Shown here: piece after piece, positions 42,128-50,839 of the stretch
Position numbering within the stretch: position 1 is the first letter of the stretch
How the letters are laid out: each line of letters opens with the position of its first letter
NCBI GenBank assembly: GCA_945892775.1
Contig: CAMDDP010000007.1
Span: 21,913 to 85,912 of the forward strand
DNA length: 64,000 bases
From: Chitinophaga pinensis
GTDB taxonomy: Bacteria > Bacteroidota > Bacteroidia > Chitinophagales > UBA10324
Reading direction: 5' to 3'
Position numbers and translations under genes: made by a program
The notes under the pieces: model-generated
What the model was told of the DNA's origin: nothing
What the model saw: the letters and a program-made list of their open reading frames with translations, nothing else
The model's database searches: none

Positions 42128-42592
42128 TTATTTATTATAATTTTTATTTCCCCAGGATATTTTTATCCATATTCTTTCATGCAAATAATATAATCCTACT
42201 TTAGTAAATACTTCGGTAAAGCCAATAACTAATGCTTTTGTTATTAGGTGAGTAACGAAGAAAGAAATAATAATGGTGTCTAAAGTCCCAAAGAACCTCC
42301 AGCTCATTCCTTTAATTAAACTGCGCCAATGTTTGTCTTTTAGAAGAACTTTTTGTTCTGGAGTTGATTCAGAAATGGTATCAATAGATTTTATTTTTCC
42401 AATTTGAAAATACAACCAGATTCTTTCATGAATATAAAAAAGAAAAATTTTAGTGAATAATTCGATGAATCCAATTTTAAGAGCTGTTCCAATGTTGTCT
42501 GTAAAAATCCAAGAAAGAAAAATAGTATCGGCTGTTCCGATTATTCTCCAAGTCATTCCTTTTATAACACTTCTTAAGTGGGATTCTTTCAC
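42128..42592 (-). CDS. Tandem DUF2061 membrane protein
   Basis: The 154-residue protein consists of two copies of the DUF2061 unit: residues about 1-60 (RSVIKGMTWRIIGTADTIFL, TKIFLFYIHERIW) and about 86-150 (RSLIKGMSWRFFGTLDTIII, TKVGLYYLHERIW). Each copy has two hydrophobic helices and a conserved KGM.WR and YxHERIW. Most DUF2061 proteins have a single copy, so this is an internal duplication. In Bacteroidota this family is often found with sulfate-assimilation and Rrf2 genes (recollection, not checked here). It is followed upstream by the Rrf2 gene on the same strand, 90 bp away. Function unknown. Confidence 0.85.
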   Translation of the reverse strand: MKESHLRSVIKGMTWRIIGTADTIFLSWIFTDNIGTALKIGFIELFTKIFLFYIHERIWLYFQIGKIKSIDTISESTPEQKVLLKDKHWRSLIKGMSWRFFGTLDTIIISFFVTHLITKALVIGFTEVFTKVGLYYLHERIWIKISWGNKNYNK

Positions 42593-42682
42593 GATGTAAA
42601 TTTAATTCAATTTAATCTATTAATTTAGTAGATTATTGATGGCTTTATAAAAGGTATGTTAAACCTCTGGTATTAATAATAA

Positions 42683-43114
42683 TTAAAAATTCACTTTCCC
42701 TTTTAGGGCATCTGCTAAGGTTGTGCCATCTAATATTCTTGCGGTGGAATCACGAACCTGCTTCATAATTTTTCTTATTTCACAACTTTTTTCATTCTTA
42801 CACTCGTCGCACTTACGATAGGCTGTTTTGCTGACACAGCTAACTGCTGCAAGTGGTCCATCTAAAACTCTTACTACTTGTCCAATTGATATTAAATCGG
42901 CGGGTCTACCCAAGCTATAACCACCATTAACCCCCATTTTACTATGAAGAATACCTTGCTTTCTCAATTCGAGAAGTATTATTTCTAAGAATTTTTTTGG
43001 AATTTTATCATGCTTTGCTAATTCTGCAATTGGAATTGGGCCTTTCTTTTTACGATCTTCTTTTGCTAAAAAAATAATAGCTTGTAAACCGTACTTAGCT
43101 TTTTTTGAAAGCAT
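42683..43114 (-). CDS. Rrf2 family transcriptional regulator, probable Fe-S sensor
   Basis: The 143-residue protein has the Rrf2 winged helix: MLSKKAKYGLQAIIFLA, PIPIAELAKHDKIPKKFLEI, then the wing KMGVNGGYSLGRPADLISIG. The effector region carries Cys93, Cys102, Cys105 and Cys111 (SCVSKTAYRKCDECKNEKSC), more than the three used for the [2Fe-2S] cluster in IscR, so cluster binding is likely. Other Rrf2 members sense cysteine supply (CymR) or nitric oxide (NsrR). The neighbours are lpd 16 nt upstream and tandem DUF2061 downstream, so the target may be sulfur metabolism; this is inference. Confidence 0.92.
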   Translation of the reverse strand: MLSKKAKYGLQAIIFLAKEDRKKKGPIPIAELAKHDKIPKKFLEIILLELRKQGILHSKMGVNGGYSLGRPADLISIGQVVRVLDGPLAAVSCVSKTAYRKCDECKNEKSCEIRKIMKQVRDSTARILDGTTLADALKGKVNF

Positions 43115-43130
43115 GTATCTTGAATTAATT

Positions 43131-44519
43131 TTAAAGATGAATAACTTCTCCGTAAGCAGCAGCAGTTGCCTCCATTATTGCTTCACTCATTGTTGGATGT
43201 GGATGCACAGCCTTAATTATTTCGTGACCTGTTGTTTCTAATTTACGAGCTACAACTACTTCAGCAATTAGCTCGGTAACATTTGTGCCAATCATGTGGG
43301 CACCCAGCCATTCGCCATATTTAGCATCATAAATAACTTTTACAAATCCTTCTTTTGTTCCGGCTGCACTTGCTTTTCCAGAGGCAGCAAAAGGAAATTT
43401 TCCAACTTTAATTTGGTATCCCGCATCTTTCGCAGCTTTTTCTGTTAACCCCACAGAAGCAATCTCAGGTTGACAATAGGTGCATCCAGGAATGTTATTG
43501 TAATCAAGTGGCTGAGGGTTTTTACCAGCTATATTCTCTACACAAATCAAGCCTTCAGCTGAAGCAACATGTGCAAGTGCGGGACCTTTTACAATGTCAC
43601 CAATAGCGAAATACCCTTTTATATTAGTTTGATAGAAATCATCAACAATAACCTTTCCTTTTTCAGTTTTAATGCCACAGTTTTCTAAACCAATGTTTTC
43701 AATATTAGTTGATACACCTACTGCAGATAGAACAACATCACAGTCAATCACTTCATTTCCTTTTGAAGATTTTATACTCACTTTACATCCGTCACCAGTT
43801 GTATCTACTTTTTCAACAGAAGCACCGGTCATAATATTGATACCTTTTTTTCTGTAAATCTTTTCTAGTTCTTTAGAAATGTCTTCATCTTCAACTGGAA
43901 CTATATTTGGAAGAAATTCTATAACTGTAACTTTGGTACCAATTGAATTATAAAAATAAGCAAATTCAATTCCAATTGCACCAGCTCCAACCACTACCAT
44001 TGTCTTTGGTTGAGTTGGTAAGTTCATCGCTTCCCGATAACCAATTATTTTTTTACCATCTTGTTTCAAATTGGGGAGCTCTTTTGATTTTCCACCTGTA
44101 GCAATAATTATATTTTTTGCGATGTATTCTGTTTTCTTTCCTGTAGCATCTGTTACTTCCACCTTGTTGCCTGGTTTTGCAATTCCTATTCCCATGATGA
44201 CCTCAATTTTATTTTTTCTCATCAAAAATTGAACACCCTTGCTCATTCCCGTTGCAACATCACGGCTGCGTTTTATTATAGCATTGAAATCTGCTTTTGA
44301 CTCTCCTGTTATAATTCCATAATCAGAAGCATGTTGAAGATATTCAAAAACCTGGGCACTTTTTAGCAAGGCTTTGGTTGGAATACAACCCCAGTTGAGA
44401 CAAATTCCACCTAAACTTTCTTTTTCAATAATGGCGGTTTTTAATCCGAGTTGTGATGCGCGTATAGCTGCTACATATCCGCCGGGGCCACTTCCAATTA
44501 CTATTAAGTCAAAGTTCAT
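43131..44519 (-). CDS. lpdA: Dihydrolipoyl dehydrogenase
   Basis: The 462-residue flavoenzyme reoxidises dihydrolipoamide in pyruvate and 2-oxoglutarate dehydrogenase complexes or the glycine cleavage system. It has the FAD Rossmann motif GSGPGGYVAAIRASQLG (10-26), the redox disulfide GGICLNWGCIPTKAL (Cys40, Cys45), the NAD motif VVVGAGAIGIEFAYFY, the second FAD site GYFAIGDIVKGPALAH and the C-terminal HPHPTMSEAIMEA with the catalytic His-Glu pair. Full length. The E1/E2 genes are not in the window. A -7-like box TAACTTTC lies upstream. Confidence 0.98.
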   Translation of the reverse strand: MNFDLIVIGSGPGGYVAAIRASQLGLKTAIIEKESLGGICLNWGCIPTKALLKSAQVFEYLQHASDYGIITGESKADFNAIIKRSRDVATGMSKGVQFLMRKNKIEVIMGIGIAKPGNKVEVTDATGKKTEYIAKNIIIATGGKSKELPNLKQDGKKIIGYREAMNLPTQPKTMVVVGAGAIGIEFAYFYNSIGTKVTVIEFLPNIVPVEDEDISKELEKIYRKKGINIMTGASVEKVDTTGDGCKVSIKSSKGNEVIDCDVVLSAVGVSTNIENIGLENCGIKTEKGKVIVDDFYQTNIKGYFAIGDIVKGPALAHVASAEGLICVENIAGKNPQPLDYNNIPGCTYCQPEIASVGLTEKAAKDAGYQIKVGKFPFAASGKASAAGTKEGFVKVIYDAKYGEWLGAHMIGTNVTELIAEVVVARKLETTGHEIIKAVHPHPTMSEAIMEATAAAYGEVIHL

Positions 44520-44573
44520 TAGTTCTATAGTTTTTTAATGGGCGAAAGTTAAACAGAAAATTTTTTATTAATA

Positions 44574-44607
44574 CAAACAAAAGAAAGGCCTGCAATAGCA
44601 AGCCTTT
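44574..44607 (-). terminator. Rho-independent terminator after the LolA-like gene
   Basis: On the minus strand AAAGGCTTGC pairs with GCAGGCCTTT (44584-44593 with 44598-44607, one G-U pair) across a 4-nt loop, followed by a T-rich tail to 44574. It starts 23 nt after the stop at 44631. Confidence 0.85.
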
Positions 44608-44630
44608 TAATTATTGTCTAATTTTAAATA

Positions 44631-45287
44631 TTATCTTAAATCCACTACTTCAATGCCAGGATGATCTTTTGCATTGAAAGTAAAATAGGTGTCAACAAGA
44701 GTTGGATTGGGGGTGAATTTGACTATTTCGTAAGTATATCGGCTTCCATTTTTGTCAAAAATTTTTGCTGAGTAAATTGTCTTTGTAGCTTTATCAATTA
44801 GCAACCTAACTTTAAAGTATGATTTTGTCTTATCATTTGGTGTCATGTCAATTACCTGATAAATTTTAGAATTAATAGTTTGTTCTTCAATATAACCACA
44901 AAGAAAATTTTTTTCATAAATAGTAAATATTTGAGTGGGGTTTATTGCATCCTCATCGGGTTCATAAGAGTTAACTTGTACTTCATTGGCATCTTTTAAA
45001 AAAGTCCAGATATTTACATTGTCACAGGTGATCTCTTGATTGGTTAATTCTAATTTGTATTTGTTTCCTTTTACAAATAAAATTCCTGTTTGTGTTTCGG
45101 TGATCTTATTTGTAGACCCTTCGGTCTTCATGTTAAATGATGCTTTTACAGATCCATAAGATTTGTATTTTGTATTTACAGCATTTAGAATGGTGGTAGC
45201 CGTTTTGGTGTCAGGAGTTTGTCCAAGAGATTGTACCGCAATAAGAAGCAATGCAGATGCGAGTAGGAGAGTGGTATTCTTTTTCAT
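44631..45287 (-). CDS. LolA-like outer-membrane lipoprotein carrier family protein
   Basis: The 218-residue protein starts at the ATG at 45287, giving signal MKKNTTLLLASALLLIAVQS with cleavage after SLG; an upstream start would place ten extra residues before it. The mature part resembles the LolA/LolB half-barrel: NTKYKSYGSVKASFNMKTEG, GILFVKGNKYKLEL, TCDNVNIWTFLKDANEVQV, NPTQIFTIYEKNFLCGY, and YFKVRLLIDKATKTIYSAKI. LolA ferries lipoproteins across the periplasm. It lies 13 nt downstream of ftsK, the usual ftsK-lolA order in Bacteroidota. Confidence 0.88.
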   Translation of the reverse strand: MKKNTTLLLASALLLIAVQSLGQTPDTKTATTILNAVNTKYKSYGSVKASFNMKTEGSTNKITETQTGILFVKGNKYKLELTNQEITCDNVNIWTFLKDANEVQVNSYEPDEDAINPTQIFTIYEKNFLCGYIEEQTINSKIYQVIDMTPNDKTKSYFKVRLLIDKATKTIYSAKIFDKNGSRYTYEIVKFTPNPTLVDTYFTFNAKDHPGIEVVDLR

Positions 45288-45300
45288 TTCAGGTACAAAT

Positions 45301-47937
45301 TTATGATTTCTCTCCAAGGTTATTCAAGAACTGTTCCAAAGCATAGGAATCCTTAATTAAAACTTCTCTAGCCTTACTTCCTTGATTAGGCCCTACCACT
45401 CCAGCTTGCTCCAATTGGTCCATTAATCTTCCTGCCCGATTGTATCCTAATTTCATTCTACGTTGTATTAATGAAGTGGAACCTTGTTGGTGTTGAACAA
45501 TTAATCGTGCAGCTTCTTCAAACATTTCATCTCTTTCATTTGGGTCAAAGGTATCTTCACCGCCTTCTCCTTCCTGGTCAAGTACTTCTGGTAATAAATA
45601 GGCATCTGGGTAGCCTTGTTGATCATGAATGAATCTTGTGATTCGTTCAACTTCTGGAGTATCCACAAAAGCGCATTGAAGCCTAATCATTTCGCTGCCG
45701 ATAGAAATAAGCAAGTCGCCTTTTCCAATTAACTGATCTGCTCCACCTGTATCAAGAATAGTTCGCGAATCAATTTTAGATGAAACCTTAAACGCAATAC
45801 GAGCGGGGAAGTTTGCTTTGATGGTTCCAGTGATAATATTTACTGAAGGCCTTTGTGTGGCAATGATTAAATGAATACCAATGGCTCGTGCTTTTTGTGC
45901 GAGGCGTGCTATTGGTGTTTCAATTTCTTTTCCAGCTGTCATAATAAGATCACCAAACTCATCAATCACAACAACAATAAATGGCATGAAGCGATGACCT
46001 TTATTGGGATTTAATTTTCGATTAACAAATTTTTCATTGTATTCCTTTAGGTTGCGACAACTGGCTTCAGATAATAAATTGTACCTGTTGTCCATTTCAA
46101 TACAAAGCGATTTCAATGTATTAATTACTTTGGATGGATTAGTGGTCTCAGTAATGATTGCCTTTTCTTCCCCTGGCAGTTTTGCTAGAAAATGTTTTTC
46201 GATCAGAGAATAGAGGCTCAACTCCACCATTTTTGGGTCAACCATCACAAATTTTAAATGTGATGGATGTTTTTTATATAAAAGGGAAACAAGTATTGCA
46301 TTCAATCCCACAGATTTTCCTTGCCCAGTAGCACCTGCTACTAATAAATGAGGCATTTTGGCAAGGTCGGCAAGAAATATTTCGTTGCTGATAGTTTTTC
46401 CAAGCGCAATTGGTAAATCAAAGTTCGTGGTTTGAAATTTTTCTGAAGCAAGTAATGTGCGCATACTCACAACTTCTTTATTGATATTTGGCACTTCAAT
46501 GCCAATGGTTCCCTTACCTGGAATAGGAGCTATGATTCGTATTCCAAGTGCAGCTAAACTTAAAGCAATATCATCCTCCAGATTTTTGATTTTACTGATG
46601 CGAACACCAGGGGCTGGAATGATTTCGTAAAGTGTTACTGTAGGCCCTACGGTTGCTTTTATTTTCTGAATTTCAATTCCGTAATTTTGAAGTGTGCCTA
46701 TGATTTGATTTTTATTGCGTTCTAATTCTTCAGTATCAATTTTAATTTTCTCGCTTCCATAAACTTCTAATAAATCTAATTCAGGATATTTATAATTACT
46801 TAAGTCAAGTGTTGGATCATATAAGCCAAGGGGCGTATTATTCATTATTTCTTCGGCTACTTCTTCAACAGGAGTTTCTACAATATCTAATTCCAAATCT
46901 TCATTGTAATCAGAATTAAATGGGCTTTCAGTTTCTTCAGATTCAACTTCCTGGTTTAATTCTAATACTTGAGATGATACAATTGGTTCAGATGTAAAAG
47001 TATTTGACAGAGGAATTTCATTGGTTTGATCTTCCTTTTTTTTATTGCTGATCTCACTGAATGAAGAAGTAGGTTGTGTGGGAACGATTGTAAAAACATT
47101 TGATTTGTCAACCGTTACAATGGAATGGCCACTATCACTTTCATCATCTGCAATTTGTATTTCTTCCCTTTTGAAATTGAAATTGAAAACTAAAACCAGG
47201 TAACCAAGGATTCCGAATGTCAGTAATGTGCCAGTCCCAATTTGTCCGAGGTAGCCGAGTAAAATGTCATTAATGTATCTGCCAAATGCACCACCACATG
47301 GAAATGGGTTGTTCTGAAAGATGAATGCAAATGTTGGAGCGAGAATGATTATTAGTGCAAAACAGTGTTTAAATATTCTAAAGGTTGGTAAAATCTTCTT
47401 TTGTGCCAATCGATTTATTCCATAAGAAAATATAAAAGGCAATGTAAAAAAGGCTGTTAACCCATAGCCATTCCAGATGAAAAGATGTGAAATATATGCG
47501 CCGAGTTTGCCCATGTGGTTTTCGGCCTTAATGGTGGCATCAAGAAAGACCGACCAACTAAAAGGATAAATTGATGAACGATCATTTCCTCCGGTAAAAA
47601 AATATGAAACAAATGAAACCGAAAGAAATACTGTGCATAGCAATAAGAATAGCCCGCTAATTTTTCTAAAGCGATCACTTTGAATAAAGTCTATTGTTTG
47701 AGTAATAACAGAAGGTTTTTTCTCTTTTTTTTCCTTGGTTTTTTTCTCTTTTTCTTCTTTGTTTTTTTTATCGGGCGTTATTTTTTTCTTTCCTTGTTTT
47801 AGAGAGGTTACATCTTCCATTTCTTCTTCAACTAATTCTTCTTCGTTCTGCTCAGCCAATTCCACAAACTGATCATCAATTTCTAAATCAAGATCTTCTA
47901 TTTTAGTTTTTTTTCTATTGGTTAATTTTTCTGCCAT
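45301..47937 (-). CDS. ftsK: DNA translocase FtsK
   Basis: The 878-residue protein pumps chromosomal DNA through the closing septum and activates dimer resolution. Residues 1-90 are highly charged (EEELVEEEMEDV, KKNKEEKEKKTKEKKEKK), followed by four to five membrane helices at about 95-260. An acidic linker leads to the motor: VPNINKEVVSMRTLL, Walker A GATGQGKSVGLNAI near residue 534, Walker B IVVVIDEFGDLIM near residue 650, LIIATQRPSVNIITG, and the gamma winged helix at the end (RRMKLGYNRAGRLMDQLEQ, GVVGPNQGSKAREVL) that reads KOPS-type sequences. lolA-like follows after 13 nt. Confidence 0.97.
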   Translation of the reverse strand: MAEKLTNRKKTKIEDLDLEIDDQFVELAEQNEEELVEEEMEDVTSLKQGKKKITPDKKNKEEKEKKTKEKKEKKPSVITQTIDFIQSDRFRKISGLFLLLCTVFLSVSFVSYFFTGGNDRSSIYPFSWSVFLDATIKAENHMGKLGAYISHLFIWNGYGLTAFFTLPFIFSYGINRLAQKKILPTFRIFKHCFALIIILAPTFAFIFQNNPFPCGGAFGRYINDILLGYLGQIGTGTLLTFGILGYLVLVFNFNFKREEIQIADDESDSGHSIVTVDKSNVFTIVPTQPTSSFSEISNKKKEDQTNEIPLSNTFTSEPIVSSQVLELNQEVESEETESPFNSDYNEDLELDIVETPVEEVAEEIMNNTPLGLYDPTLDLSNYKYPELDLLEVYGSEKIKIDTEELERNKNQIIGTLQNYGIEIQKIKATVGPTVTLYEIIPAPGVRISKIKNLEDDIALSLAALGIRIIAPIPGKGTIGIEVPNINKEVVSMRTLLASEKFQTTNFDLPIALGKTISNEIFLADLAKMPHLLVAGATGQGKSVGLNAILVSLLYKKHPSHLKFVMVDPKMVELSLYSLIEKHFLAKLPGEEKAIITETTNPSKVINTLKSLCIEMDNRYNLLSEASCRNLKEYNEKFVNRKLNPNKGHRFMPFIVVVIDEFGDLIMTAGKEIETPIARLAQKARAIGIHLIIATQRPSVNIITGTIKANFPARIAFKVSSKIDSRTILDTGGADQLIGKGDLLISIGSEMIRLQCAFVDTPEVERITRFIHDQQGYPDAYLLPEVLDQEGEGGEDTFDPNERDEMFEEAARLIVQHQQGSTSLIQRRMKLGYNRAGRLMDQLEQAGVVGPNQGSKAREVLIKDSYALEQFLNNLGEKS

Positions 47938-48072
47938 ATTGTAAAATGGTTACTTTTTATTAAAGTTGAAAGATAAAACGCTGACATGTGTATTATGGTA
48001 TATGGTTTCAACAATAGAAAAAGCGAGTGTCTAATGACAAAATGGATGTGGAATGTTTTATGAATTTTGAAA

Positions 48073-48103
48073 TTTGTTATAGTGAATGCTTTTTTTAAAT
48101 TTG
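48073..48103 (+). promoter_or_regulatory. Perfect TTTG-N19-TAnnTTTG promoter
   Basis: TTTG at 48073-48076, exactly 19 nt, then TAAATTTG at 48096-48103: both boxes match the Bacteroidota consensus with no mismatch. A transcript from here starts near 48109, so the ATG at 48086 cannot be used and the GTG at 48119 is the likely start of the lipoprotein. Confidence 0.7.
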
Positions 48104-48118
48104 GGTATGATTGCTTTG

Positions 48119-48526
48119 GTGAAAAATAAAAATAGCTTTCTTATTGTATTAACTATTTTTTTCGCCACCTTATTTTTTATGAGTTGCAAAAAGAAAGATA
48201 CTCCAGCGCCACCATTTATTATTTCAGGTAGTTGGCAGTTGAGTCATTATGCTGTCGGAACTGTTGACAAAACGAGCGATTTTACAGGTTATTCATTTGT
48301 GTTTAATGACGATAGCTCTTTTGTTGCTGAACATAATGGAATTAGCGAAGTAGGTACTTGGTCGTATAATTCTGGAGCATTGCTATTTGAAATAACTATT
48401 GGTGCTACTATACCGCTTACTCAAATAAGTAAAACCTGGTTGCTGATTTTAAAATCGGATAGCGAATTAATTTTAGATGAGGATAATATTGTTAATGATG
48501 AGGAATTACATTTTTTAAAGAACTGA
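48119..48526 (+). CDS. Lipocalin-like small lipoprotein
   Basis: With the GTG start at 48119 the protein has 135 residues and begins MKNKNSFLIVLTIFFATLFF followed by MSCKKK, a proper lipoprotein signal with Cys23. An ATG at 48086 lies inside the promoter and would put a hydrophobic stretch before the positive n-region; an ATG at 48107 is a less likely alternative. The mature part shows ISGSWQLSHYAVGTVDK, SFVFNDDSSFVAEHNG, GTWSYNSGALLFEI and a KSDSELILDEDN end, the layout of small lipocalin-type lipoproteins. Function unknown. It converges with a TPR gene, 6 nt between stops. Confidence 0.72.
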   Translation: MKNKNSFLIVLTIFFATLFFMSCKKKDTPAPPFIISGSWQLSHYAVGTVDKTSDFTGYSFVFNDDSSFVAEHNGISEVGTWSYNSGALLFEITIGATIPLTQISKTWLLILKSDSELILDEDNIVNDEELHFLKN

Positions 48527-48532
48527 TATTTT

Positions 48533-48853
48533 TTACTCATCAATGCCTAACTCTAAGTTGGTTAGTGCATTTTGTAGCTCGCTATAAGTTTTTGTATCTG
48601 ATAGATTTGTTAAACGCATTCCTTTTTTAAAAATATTTTTTGCTTCGTCTTCTTTTCCTTCTCGTTGCAATAGTTTTCCAAATTGGTAGTATGTTCCAAT
48701 GTACGTTGGGTGATTGACAATTAAGTATTGAAAACATTTTTCCGCTTCCAGAAAATCCTCTTCCTTTACATATTCTAATCCAAGGGCATATCTTGAGAAT
48801 ACATCTGTCGCATCTTCAAGGATAAATTTTTGCAATTGTATAATTCGATTCAT
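48533..48853 (-). CDS. Small TPR protein
   Basis: The 106-residue cytoplasmic protein has two to three TPR motifs: DVFSRYALGLEYVKEEDFLE, AEKCFQYLIVNHPTYIGTYY and FGKLLQREGKEDEAKNIFKK. I chose the ATG at 48853 (MNRIIQLQKFILEDA) because family members begin this way; an ATG seven codons upstream is also open. Such short TPR proteins are common single genes in Bacteroidota with no assigned role. It is divergent from etfB across about 230 bp. Confidence 0.8.
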   Translation of the reverse strand: MNRIIQLQKFILEDATDVFSRYALGLEYVKEEDFLEAEKCFQYLIVNHPTYIGTYYQFGKLLQREGKEDEAKNIFKKGMRLTNLSDTKTYSELQNALTNLELGIDE

Positions 48854-49082
48854 TTCTATTGTAATAGTATGCATTCAAGACTTCAGCCGTTGTAATGTTT
48901 TAAAATTTATTAATAAAGAAAGTAACAAACCATTAAAATAAAGGGCAAAATATGAATAGTTGATTTCAGTCAATCTAATCGAAATAAAATTGTCTCTTAT
49001 CATTTTGCCCCATACTACTTTTCGGTTATTTTTACGCTCATCATAAATGCTGCTTTCACTTGCAGCCAATAATAAAATAAGC

Positions 49083-49823
49083 ATGAAATTTTTAGTTTGT
49101 ATAAGCAAAGCTCCTGATACCACAACCAAAATTGCTTTTACCGATAATAATACGAAATTTAATAACGATAAAGTTGTGTTTATCGTAAACCCTTATGATG
49201 AATGGTATGCGCTTGTTCGTGCTTTAGAATTGAAAGAAAAATTGGGAGGTACAGTTACGGTTATAAATGTTGGCGCTACTGATTGCGATGCTATTATTCG
49301 TAAAGCTTTAGCCATTGGTGCCGATGATGCTGTGCGCATTGATGCGGAACCTATTGACGCTATGTTTGTGGCTAAACAGATCGCACAATATGTAAAAGCG
49401 AATGCTTATGATCTTGTGTTATGTGGTAAAGAAACCATAGATTATAACGGCTCGGAGGTTGGCGGAATGATTGCTGGCTTACTTGATTGGGGCTATGTTT
49501 CTCTTGCCTCTAGTTTAGAATTAAATGGAGATTTGGCAACGCTTAATCGTGAAATTGCGGGGGGGTATGAAACGGTTGTGGTGAAAACCCCATTTGTTTT
49601 AAGTGCAGCAAAAGGAATGGCTGAGGCACGTATACCTAACATGCGTGGAATAATGGCCGCACGCACTAAGCCTGTTGCTGTAGTTCCGGTATTTGCCTGT
49701 GAAAATTATACAACAATACTTTCTTACGAGTTGCCAAAAGAAAAAACTGGAGTAAAACTCGTTAGCCCCGATAATGTTGATGAGTTGGTTTCACTACTTC
49801 ATAACGAAGCAAAAGTTATTTAA
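49083..49823 (+). CDS. etfB: Electron transfer flavoprotein beta subunit
   Basis: The 246-residue subunit begins MKFLVCISKAPDTTTKIAFT at 49083; a start 12 codons upstream (MLLSLAANNKIS) adds an unconserved tail. Family motifs are VNPYDEWYALVRALELKEK, IGADDAVRIDAEP, DLVLCGKETIDYNGSEVGGM and ARIPNMRGIMAARTKPVAVV. With EtfA it accepts electrons from acyl-CoA dehydrogenases and passes them to ETF:quinone oxidoreductase. etfA follows after 26 nt, and the rest of this run continues to about 52.8 kb. Confidence 0.97.
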   Translation: MKFLVCISKAPDTTTKIAFTDNNTKFNNDKVVFIVNPYDEWYALVRALELKEKLGGTVTVINVGATDCDAIIRKALAIGADDAVRIDAEPIDAMFVAKQIAQYVKANAYDLVLCGKETIDYNGSEVGGMIAGLLDWGYVSLASSLELNGDLATLNREIAGGYETVVVKTPFVLSAAKGMAEARIPNMRGIMAARTKPVAVVPVFACENYTTILSYELPKEKTGVKLVSPDNVDELVSLLHNEAKVI

Positions 49824-49849
49824 ATTCATTCAAGTAATAAAAACAAAAA

Positions 49850-50827
49850 ATGCCTATATTAGTCTTTGTAGAAAGTGCGAATGGAATATTTAAGAAGTCA
49901 AACTTTGAAGCTGTTAGTTATGGAGCTCGGATAGCTGATCAATTGAGAACCGATTCCTTTGTAATTAATTTTGAGGACTTAAGTGACGATGTTTTAAAGT
50001 CTTTGGGCGATTTTGGTGCCTCAAAAGTTTATCGTGTTAAAAATGATTCACTCAAAAATTTTGATGCAGGATTTTATGCCAAAGTTTTATTTGATATTGC
50101 TCAAAAGTTAAATGCAACAACAGTTATTTTCTCTTTTGACTATTCAGGCAAAGCCATCGCACCTGTATTGGCAGCTAAAATGAATGCTGGATTTGTAGCC
50201 GGTGCTATAGACCTGCCAATGATCGATGGAGTGATCATGAAAATTCGCAAAAATGTTTTTAGTGGAAAGGCAATAGCTACATATGCTATTCATTCTGAAA
50301 ATAAAATCGTTGCTTTAACACCTAACACTGTAGTTCCTATAACAACTGAAAATAGATGTTCTGTTGAAAATTTAGAAGTCGCTATTAATCCATCAGATAG
50401 TAAAGTGAAAGTGAAAGAAGTAGTGAAGGCATCAGGAAAAGTTACATTGAGTGATGCAGATGTAGTGGTTTCGGCAGGTCGTGGATTAAAAGGGCCTGAA
50501 AACTGGGGGATGGTGGAAGAGATGGCAAGTATTCTTGGAGCTGCAACAGCTTGTAGCCGCCCTGTGGCTGATATTAATTGGCGACCGCATGAAGAACATG
50601 TTGGACAAACTGGTTTAACAGTTCGTCCAAATTTGTACATTGCATTAGGAATAAGTGGCGCTATTCAACATCTCGCTGGGGTAAATGGAAGCAAGGTAAT
50701 AGTGGTGGTGAACAAAGATCCAGAAGCACCATTTTTTAAAGCAGCTGATTATGGAATTGTTGGTGATGTCTTTGAAGTGGTACCAAAATTAAATGAAGCA
50801 TTTAAAAAATTTAAATCAGTAATTTAA
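49850..50827 (+). CDS. etfA: Electron transfer flavoprotein alpha subunit
   Basis: The 325-residue subunit binds FAD in its C-terminal domain: VVSAGRGLKGPENWGMVEEM, ACSRPVADINWRPHEEHVGQ, TGLTVRPNLYIALGISGAIQ, NKDPEAPFFKAADYGIVGD. The N-terminal domain opens PILVFVESANGIFKKSNFEA. It forms the heterodimer with EtfB. No acyl-CoA dehydrogenase or ETF dehydrogenase gene is in the window. The bifunctional nuclease gene follows after 12 nt. Confidence 0.97.
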   Translation: MPILVFVESANGIFKKSNFEAVSYGARIADQLRTDSFVINFEDLSDDVLKSLGDFGASKVYRVKNDSLKNFDAGFYAKVLFDIAQKLNATTVIFSFDYSGKAIAPVLAAKMNAGFVAGAIDLPMIDGVIMKIRKNVFSGKAIATYAIHSENKIVALTPNTVVPITTENRCSVENLEVAINPSDSKVKVKEVVKASGKVTLSDADVVVSAGRGLKGPENWGMVEEMASILGAATACSRPVADINWRPHEEHVGQTGLTVRPNLYIALGISGAIQHLAGVNGSKVIVVVNKDPEAPFFKAADYGIVGDVFEVVPKLNEAFKKFKSVI

Positions 50828-50839
50828 AATATTTCAGCC

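Noticed and set aside
48875..49129. Minus-strand open frame of 84 codons overlapping the etfB start
   Set aside because: It is antisense to etfB at its beginning, has no recognisable domain and no signal; the rest lies in the intergenic region.
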